DNA of 64,000 bases from IMCC2047 sp041395865 (lineage in GTDB: Bacteria; Pseudomonadota; Gammaproteobacteria; Pseudomonadales; IMCC2047): positions 207,983-271,982 of the forward strand of contig JAWKZQ010000003.1 of the NCBI GenBank assembly GCA_041395865.1. Reading direction: 5' to 3'. Below are positions 58,728 to 64,000 of the stretch, one piece after another. Position 1 is the stretch's first letter. Each line of letters opens with the position of its first letter. The translations under genes and the position numbers were made by a program. The notes beneath the pieces were generated by a model. That model was not told the origin of the DNA. It worked only from the letters and a program-made list of their open reading frames with translations, and made no database searches.

Positions 58728-60140
58728 TTATTTTACGGTTTCAATACGCAGCATATTCGTTGTGCCAGGTACACCGAAAGGAACACCCGCAGTGATGACC
58801 GTTTTGTCGCCAGGCTTAGAGAAGCCAGCTTCTACGGCTTTGGCCAAGGCGAAATCAACCATCTCGGACTGCAGTTCGAACTTGTCACTATAGAGTGGGT
58901 AAACACCCCAAACCAGCGAAAGGCGACGTGCCGTTTCGTGGCTGTGCGAAAGTGACAGGATTGGCGCAGCTGGACGCTCGCGAGACGCCTGCAGTGTGGA
59001 AAAGCCTGACGAGGTGTAATTGATGATCGCAGAAATATCGAGCAAATGCGTGGTGCTTTGCAGGGCAAGACCAATGGCGCTCTCTACGGTTGGCTCTGAT
59101 ACCGGCTCAGTAGTATCCAGAATTTGGTGGTAAAGCGGATCGGCTTCAACCTGACGAATGATATCGCTCATCATGGTCACAGCTTCAATGGGGAAATCGC
59201 CGGAAGCTGTTTCTGCCGACAGCATAACCGCATCAGCACCCTCATAAACAGCGTTGGCTACGTCACTCACTTCCGCGCGGGTTGGACGCGGCTTGTCGCG
59301 CATGGATTCCAACATCTGCGTTGCTACAATGACAGGTCTGCCGTACTGGCGGGATACCTTGATCATCATTTTTTGCAGGCCTGGAACCTCGTGTGGAGGC
59401 ATCTCAACGCCCAGGTCACCACGTGCAATCATGATCGCATCGGTCACCTTAACAATTTCTTCAAATTGCTCAACCGCAGAAGGCTTTTCAATTTTAGCCA
59501 CCAGGGTAGCACGGCCAGCAATCAGTTCTTTTGCGTGAACAATATCGGCTGGCGTTTGTACGAAGGACAGCGCTACCCAATCAACGTTCTGGCTCAAACC
59601 GAACTCAAGGTCGATCAGGTCCTTTTCAGTCAGCGGGTTAACTTTACCCAGGTTGCCGGGCATGTTGACGCCTTTACGCTCGCTGAGTTCGCCACCAACC
59701 ACAACTTCAGTAACCACGCGATCGTCGGCTGCCTCAGTAACCACCAGGCGCAGGTTGCCATCGTCCAGAAAAACCTCAGAACCAACGCTCAGGGAGCCAA
59801 TGGCCTCAGGGTGCGGGAAACAAACGCGGTTAACGTTGCCAGGCGTTGGATCGGTATCCAGAGTGAACTTGGCGCCGACTTCCAGTTTTACCGGGCCGTT
59901 CTCAAAAACGCCAACACGGAATTTAGGCCCCTGCAGATCCATCAGGACACCGACAGGCTTGCCCAGCTTTTCGCCCGCTTCACGTACCCACTGGATACGC
60001 TGGGCATGTTCTTCATGGCTGCCATGGCTGAAGTTGATACGGAAAACATTCGCGCCGGCTTCGATCAGGGCGCAAATTTTTTCCAGGCTGGAGGTTGCTG
60101 GCCCCAGCGTAGAAAGAATTTTGGTGTGTTTAAAAGACAT
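58728..60140 (-). CDS. pyk: Pyruvate kinase
   Basis: Pyruvate kinase, 470 residues, converting PEP and ADP to pyruvate and ATP. It starts HTKILSTLGPATSSLEKICALIEAGANVFRINFSHGSHEEH, has the active-site signature TLVAKIEKPSAVEQF and the metal/substrate region IMIARGDLGVEMPPHEVPGLQKMMI, then ATQMLESMRDKPRPTRAEVSDVANAV. The C-terminal allosteric domain is complete. As the last gene of the glyoxylate operon it finishes the route from glycerate, a placement also found in Pseudomonas (pykF). Confidence 0.95.
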   Translation of the reverse strand: MSFKHTKILSTLGPATSSLEKICALIEAGANVFRINFSHGSHEEHAQRIQWVREAGEKLGKPVGVLMDLQGPKFRVGVFENGPVKLEVGAKFTLDTDPTPGNVNRVCFPHPEAIGSLSVGSEVFLDDGNLRLVVTEAADDRVVTEVVVGGELSERKGVNMPGNLGKVNPLTEKDLIDLEFGLSQNVDWVALSFVQTPADIVHAKELIAGRATLVAKIEKPSAVEQFEEIVKVTDAIMIARGDLGVEMPPHEVPGLQKMMIKVSRQYGRPVIVATQMLESMRDKPRPTRAEVSDVANAVYEGADAVMLSAETASGDFPIEAVTMMSDIIRQVEADPLYHQILDTTEPVSEPTVESAIGLALQSTTHLLDISAIINYTSSGFSTLQASRERPAAPILSLSHSHETARRLSLVWGVYPLYSDKFELQSEMVDFALAKAVEAGFSKPGDKTVITAGVPFGVPGTTNMLRIETVK

Positions 60141-60150
60141 AAAATTAGAC

Positions 60151-61407
60151 TCAGTCAGTAATTAAAATAGCGCGGAAATCGTTCACGTTGGTACGGGTTT
60201 GGCCCGTAATAATCAGGTTATCCAGCGCTTTGAAAACGTTATAACCGTCGTTGTTATCGAGCATGGCGTTCAAATCCAGGCCAGCGTCGATGGCACGCTG
60301 GAAGCTATCAGGCGTCAGGATAGCGCCAGCATTATCCTCGGTGCCGTCGATGCCATCGGTATCGGCTGCAACCGCATAAACGCGCTGCTTACCCTTGAGA
60401 CTGCACAGCAGGCTGAGCATGAACTCAGCGTTGCGACCGCCCTGCCCGTTGCCTCGTACCGTCACAGTCGTTTCACCACCGGACAGGATAACGCAGGGAG
60501 CAGCAATCGGCTGACCGTAGTTGATCACCTGTTCAGCCATCGCGGCGTGGAATTTAGCGATTTCGCGGGACTCACCTTCAACACAGTCACTCAGGATTAA
60601 GCTTGGAATGCCCATTTCTTTGGCCGCTGCTGCTGCAGCTTCCAGGCTTTTCTGCGGCGTTGCGATCATGTGGAACTCGGAACCCTGCAGACGAGGATCT
60701 TCAGGTTTTACGGTTTCCGACTCAGGGGACGCCAGCCAGTCGCGAACAGACTGGGGTACGTCAAAACCATAGCGATTGATAATCGCCAGGGCATCCTGGG
60801 ATGTCGTTGGGTCGCCGATGGTGGGGCCGGAAGCAATAACATCCGGATCATCGCCAGGCACATCGGAAATGCCCAGGGTCACAACCTTGGCCGGCGCGCA
60901 GAGAGCGCCCAAGCGGCCACCCTTGATGGCAGAGAGGTGCTTGCGAACACAGTTCATCTCGGAAATCGTAGCGCCCGATTTCAGCAGCGCCTTGTTGATT
61001 TGCTGCTTATCAGCGAGAGTCAGGCCTGGTGCCAGTGCCAACAGCGAGGAGCCACCTCCGGAAATCAGGCAGATAACCAGGTCATCAGCTGTCAAATCCT
61101 GAACCATCTCGAGAATACGTTTGGCAACGGCTTCACCAGCGCCATCGGGAACCGGGTGGGCAGCTTCAACGACTTCAATGAAGTCGCAATCCAGGCCATG
61201 CTCGTAGCGGGTCACAACCAGTCCGGAAAGCTCTCCGGACCAGTGTGTTTCCAGTGCCTTAGCCATGGAAGCAGCAGCTTTACCGGCACCGATTACGACA
61301 GTGCGGCCCTTAGGCTGCTCGGGAAGGTAATCCTTAAGGACTTGCAGGGGGTCAGCTGCTCCGACAGCAGCTTCAAACAGACGGTTTAAGGTATCTCTTG
61401 GATCCAT
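60151..61407 (-). CDS. ttuD: Glycerate 2-kinase (MOFRL family)
   Basis: A 418-residue member of the glycerate kinase MOFRL group (TtuD/GckA). N-terminal RTVVIGAGKAAASMAKALE and the nucleotide region DLVICLISGGGSSLLALAPGLTLADKQQINKALLKSGATISEMNCVRKHLSAIKGGRL. The C-terminal MOFRL domain has ILSGGETTVTVRGNGQGGRNAEFMLSLL and AVAADTDGIDGTEDNAGA. It phosphorylates glycerate at C2 to 2-phosphoglycerate, which enolase and pyruvate kinase turn into pyruvate; pyk follows by 10 bases. It is not of the GlxK/GarK type. Confidence 0.94.
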   Translation of the reverse strand: MDPRDTLNRLFEAAVGAADPLQVLKDYLPEQPKGRTVVIGAGKAAASMAKALETHWSGELSGLVVTRYEHGLDCDFIEVVEAAHPVPDGAGEAVAKRILEMVQDLTADDLVICLISGGGSSLLALAPGLTLADKQQINKALLKSGATISEMNCVRKHLSAIKGGRLGALCAPAKVVTLGISDVPGDDPDVIASGPTIGDPTTSQDALAIINRYGFDVPQSVRDWLASPESETVKPEDPRLQGSEFHMIATPQKSLEAAAAAAKEMGIPSLILSDCVEGESREIAKFHAAMAEQVINYGQPIAAPCVILSGGETTVTVRGNGQGGRNAEFMLSLLCSLKGKQRVYAVAADTDGIDGTEDNAGAILTPDSFQRAIDAGLDLNAMLDNNDGYNVFKALDNLIITGQTRTNVNDFRAILITD

Positions 61408-61449
61408 GACTTTCCTTTATTTTTCTCGCGTCACAAAAAGGGGGTAAGA

Positions 61450-62346
61450 CTACACCGAAACCGAGTTAATTTCAAAGTTGGATAGCGTCTCCAATGCACG
61501 AATCAATGCTGAATGATCCCAGTTTTCGCCACCCTGGCTGCGGCAAACATTGAACAGCTGCTGGACGGATGCCGCATTTGGTAAAGCAACACCCATTTGC
61601 CGCGCGCCCGACAAAGCCAGGTTCAAGTCTTTTTGGTGCAGGGAAATCCGGAATCCCGGCTCGAAGGTGCGATTAACCATGCGTTCGCCATGCACCTCGA
61701 GAACCTTCGACGAGGCAAAGCCCCCCATTAAGGCGCCACGCACTTTAGCCGGATCAGCACCGGCCTTTGCGGCAAAGGTTAAGGCTTCGCTAACGGCTTC
61801 AATATTCAGTGCGACAATAATCTGGTTGGCAACCTTACAGGTTTGGCCATCGCCGTTACCGCCCAGGTGAGTAATATTTTTACCCATGAGCTCAAATAAA
61901 GGCCTTGCCCGCTCAAAAGCGGCTTCTGGCCCACCGGCCATAATGGTCAGGCTGGCGGCTTTGGCACCGACTTCGCCGCCAGAAACAGGCGCATCCAGGT
62001 AATCACAACCCAGCGCATTAATTTTTTCAGCGAACACTTTGGTTTGCAGCGGGCAGACTGAGCTCATATCAATGACAAGTTTGCCCGGCGAAAGTCCCTC
62101 GGTAACGCCTCCATCGGCAAACAACACGGTCTCAACATCGGGCGTATCGGGCACCATTGTAATGATGATATCTGCGGCTTGGGCAACAGCCTTTATGGAC
62201 GGTAAGGTGATTGCGCCAGCGTCGACAAGTTCACTGCGGGCCGCGCGCCGGTGCTCCGATAAGAGGAGTTGGTGCCCTGCTTTCTGTAAATGCTGTGCCA
62301 TGGGAAATCCCATGATACCTGTACCGATAAAACCTATGTTGCTCAT
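61450..62346 (-). CDS. glxR: 2-hydroxy-3-oxopropionate (tartronate semialdehyde) reductase
   Basis: A 298-residue beta-hydroxyacid dehydrogenase. The N-terminal dinucleotide fold is NIGFIGTGIMGFPMAQHLQKAGH. The substrate motif is DAPVSGGEVGAKAASLTIMAGG, and the catalytic lysine is in GNGDGQTCKVANQIIVALNIEAVSEAL. The sequence GTGIMGxPMAxHLxKAGH is that of GlxR/GarR, which reduces tartronate semialdehyde to D-glycerate. It lies between hyi and ttuD as in Pseudomonas glyoxylate clusters. Confidence 0.94.
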   Translation of the reverse strand: MSNIGFIGTGIMGFPMAQHLQKAGHQLLLSEHRRAARSELVDAGAITLPSIKAVAQAADIIITMVPDTPDVETVLFADGGVTEGLSPGKLVIDMSSVCPLQTKVFAEKINALGCDYLDAPVSGGEVGAKAASLTIMAGGPEAAFERARPLFELMGKNITHLGGNGDGQTCKVANQIIVALNIEAVSEALTFAAKAGADPAKVRGALMGGFASSKVLEVHGERMVNRTFEPGFRISLHQKDLNLALSGARQMGVALPNAASVQQLFNVCRSQGGENWDHSALIRALETLSNFEINSVSV

Positions 62347-62364
62347 GCCTGATCCTGTTAAACG

Positions 62365-62391
62365 AATACCGGCGCCTGAAGCGCCGGTATT
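62365..62391. other. Stem-loop between hyi and glxR
   Basis: AATACCGGCGC at 62365-62375 pairs with GCGCCGGTATT at 62381-62391, an 11-bp perfect stem with a five-base loop. No T-run follows on the minus strand. It lies in the 67-base gap of the operon and may set the ratio of hyi to downstream mRNA or act as a processing site. Confidence 0.65.
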
Positions 62392-62413
62392 GATGATTGA
62401 TTACACGTGGTTG

Positions 62414-63199
62414 CTAGAGGCGAATATTACAATCTTCTATCCAGCCTAGGCCATCGTCCGTGAACTCCACGGGAATATACTCGCAACCGACCCAACCTTC
62501 GTAGCCAATTTCATCGAGGTAGTTGAGCAGGAATTTGTAATCAATTTCGCCGGTTCCCGGCTCATGACGCCCTGGCGTGTCGGCGATCTGGATATGCTTG
62601 ATATTTTTCAGGTTTTCTTTAATCGTACCGGCGAGATTCCCTTCCATGATTTGCATATGGTAGCAGTCGTACTGGAAGGCAAAGTTAGGGCTGTTGACCT
62701 CTTTGATCAGGTCAAATCCCTGTTTGCTGGTATTCAGGAAAAACCCTGGCATATCCTTGGTGTTGATTGCTTCGGCTAGCAGTCTCACACCAGCGGTCTG
62801 CATTCTATCAGCGGCATATTTCAAATTTGCGACAAGGGTTTCGTGGGCCTGCTCGGGACTTACGCCCTCAGGCAACAAACCAGCCAGTGCATTACACTGT
62901 TTGCAGTCCAGCGCTTTAGCATACTCAATCGCCAGGTCGACACCTTCACGAAACTCATTGATACGGTTCGGGTCGCAGGCGGTTCCGCGATCACCGGCAC
63001 GCCAATCACCGGCAGGCAAATTAAAGAGCACCTGCGTCAGCTGGTTTTTTTCCAGCAGTTCGGCAATTTCGCTGGCTTCACGGTTGTAGGGAAAGAGATA
63101 TTCAACGCCCTTAAAACCCGCTTTTGCCGCTGCCTCGAAGCGATCAAGAAAATAAAAATTGGTGTACAGCATACTTAAATTTGCGGCCAGTTTAGGCAT
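62414..63199 (-). CDS. hyi: Hydroxypyruvate isomerase
   Basis: A 261-residue TIM-barrel isomerase of the Hyi family, converting hydroxypyruvate and tartronate semialdehyde. It shows KLAANLSMLYTNFYFLDRFEAAAKAGFKGVEYLFPY, LPAGDWRAGDRGTACDPNRINEFREGV, LLAEAINTKDMPGFFLNTS (a catalytic Glu), FQYDCYHMQIMEGNL and HIQIADTPGRHEPGTGEIDYKFLL. The ATG at 63199 follows AGGGGA by about nine bases; a GTG two codons upstream is less likely. It heads the operon. Glyoxylate carboligase, which usually precedes it, is not here. Confidence 0.94.
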   Translation of the reverse strand: MPKLAANLSMLYTNFYFLDRFEAAAKAGFKGVEYLFPYNREASEIAELLEKNQLTQVLFNLPAGDWRAGDRGTACDPNRINEFREGVDLAIEYAKALDCKQCNALAGLLPEGVSPEQAHETLVANLKYAADRMQTAGVRLLAEAINTKDMPGFFLNTSKQGFDLIKEVNSPNFAFQYDCYHMQIMEGNLAGTIKENLKNIKHIQIADTPGRHEPGTGEIDYKFLLNYLDEIGYEGWVGCEYIPVEFTDDGLGWIEDCNIRL

Positions 63200-63426
63200 A
63201 ATCACATCCCCTTAAATTGCTGGTTAATTAATGTTAAGTGTTGGATTAGGCAGAATAAGTCGAAGCCCCTATTTCATTTCCGGCGTATGTTAACGTGCCA
63301 GGAATGGTCCTAGACTTGTCCTGGATCAATCAATTCGCATTTCCTTTTCTAGGTAGTCAGCCCTATCTCTTAATAGGTAAGCGAATAAGGTCTCAGCCCC
63401 AACTTTTTATTCGATGAACACAAGTC

Positions 63427-64000
63427 ATGACAGAAAAATATTTTATTGACGCACAAAGCCTTCAAGAGGACGCCTTTCGATTGGCTGCTGATATCCTGGA
63501 CAGCGGTTTTCGGCCAACCTTTATTGTCGCGCTCTGGCGCGGCGGCGCCTCTGTCGGCGCAACAATCCAGGAGCTACTGGCCAGTTGTGGCTGCGATACC
63601 GACCACATTGCCATTCGCACCTCCTCCTACAAGGGCGTTGACCAACGTGACCGCAACATTCGCGTTCATGGTCTCAACTACCTGGTTGAACGCCTGACCG
63701 ATAATGACAGCCTGCTTCTCGTCGATGACGTTCACGATACCGGCCTGAGCCTGCAGGAGGTTCTGTTTCAAATAAACCAGCGCTGCCAGCAACAGCCCAG
63801 GGAAATCCGTATCGCAACGCTTTATTACAAGCCCGCTCGCAACCAGGTTGATTTTAAACCGGATTATTACCTGCACGAAAACGATGACTGGCTGGTGTTC
63901 CCCCATGAGCTTGAAGGGCTAACGGATGAAGAAATTCGCAAACACAAGCCAGATATTGCAGCCATCCGCGAATGGCTGCTGAACTGGAGGAAGCAAACTA
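63427..64000 (+). CDS. Phosphoribosyltransferase family protein (partial at the right edge)
   Basis: The frame is open for 191 codons to the window end. The core reads FIVALWRGGASVGATIQELLASCGCDTDHIAIRTSSYKGVDQRDRNIRVHGLNYLVERLTDNDSLLLVDDVHDTGLSLQEVLFQI. The VDDVHDTGLSL stretch is the PRPP-binding motif, and RTSSYKG fits a purine (hypoxanthine/xanthine-like) enzyme. C-terminal ATLYYKPARNQVDFKPDYYLHENDDWLVFPHELEG is also typical of this group. It probably salvages a purine base. It is divergent from hyi across 227 bases in which I see nothing else assured. Confidence 0.9.
   Translation, partial: MTEKYFIDAQSLQEDAFRLAADILDSGFRPTFIVALWRGGASVGATIQELLASCGCDTDHIAIRTSSYKGVDQRDRNIRVHGLNYLVERLTDNDSLLLVDDVHDTGLSLQEVLFQINQRCQQQPREIRIATLYYKPARNQVDFKPDYYLHENDDWLVFPHELEGLTDEEIRKHKPDIAAIREWLLNWRKQT

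Noticed and set aside
63290..63330. CCAGGA/TCCTGG repeat in the hyi-phosphoribosyltransferase gap as an operator
   Set aside because: Six-base arms 15 bases apart are expected by chance in a gap of this size.
1..64000. CRISPR arrays, integrases, transposases, prophage genes, rRNA operons
   Set aside because: No regularly spaced repeats, recombinase motifs or rRNA sequences were found on either strand.

Overview
The window looks like chromosome of a free-living gammaproteobacterium. The evidence is the purB-hflD-mnmA-nudJ-rluE gene order known from Escherichia coli, together with TamA/TamB, PtsP, RoxA, RraA and the Pseudomonas-style order hydroxypyruvate isomerase, tartronate semialdehyde reductase, glycerate kinase, pyruvate kinase. 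I cannot fix the genus; a marine or soil Cellvibrionales/Pseudomonadales-like organism fits. No rRNA, tRNA, CRISPR array or intact insertion sequence was seen.

Layout. 1-1366: a gene tail, a SUKH-family protein, an S4 RNA-binding protein and rraA, closed by a terminator. 1365-8209 (minus): RoxA, PurB, HflD, MnmA, NudJ, RluE and a membrane-anchored EEP-family enzyme. 8300-9180 (plus): a double TM2 protein and a PsiE-like protein. 9203-16764 (minus): a tight seven-gene ion-transport operon (CPA2 antiporter, DUF432 protein, MscS, Na/Pi cotransporter, MscS, an MgtE regulatory half without its channel, MgtE). 17283-26349: a dicarboxylate symporter, TamB/TamA and PtsP.

26350-36576 is a nitrous oxide respiration island. 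It opens with a candidate structured RNA and a Crp/Fnr regulator that carries an unusual C-terminal cysteine cluster and has interleaved inverted repeats just before its start. Then come tatE, nosR, nosZ, nosD, nosF, nosY, nosL and a small cytochrome c. No nosX/apbE is present.

36577-43890 is a decaying accessory zone. It holds two copies of one arrangement: a LysR-type gene (a deletion remnant in copy 1, frameshifted in copy 2) flanked on both sides by outward-facing, nearly identical 43-bp operator plus promoter modules. These modules face a folate cyclo-ligase/DUF488/nitronate monooxygenase operon, a stress-type membrane protein, a broken norE with an intact norF, and the cytochrome c.

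43939-49633 is a divergent locus: a Crp/Fnr regulator against an ABC importer, a CopD-like membrane protein and a TonB-dependent receptor, with a Fur-like box between. 50157-57134 holds relA, gapA, a tandem universal stress protein, a TetR regulator with a four-dyad operator array, and a second CPA2 antiporter. 57172-63199 (minus) holds a lipoprotein cytochrome c, a VanB-type reductase, and the glyoxylate-to-pyruvate operon hyi-glxR-ttuD-pyk without gcl. The window ends inside a phosphoribosyltransferase gene.
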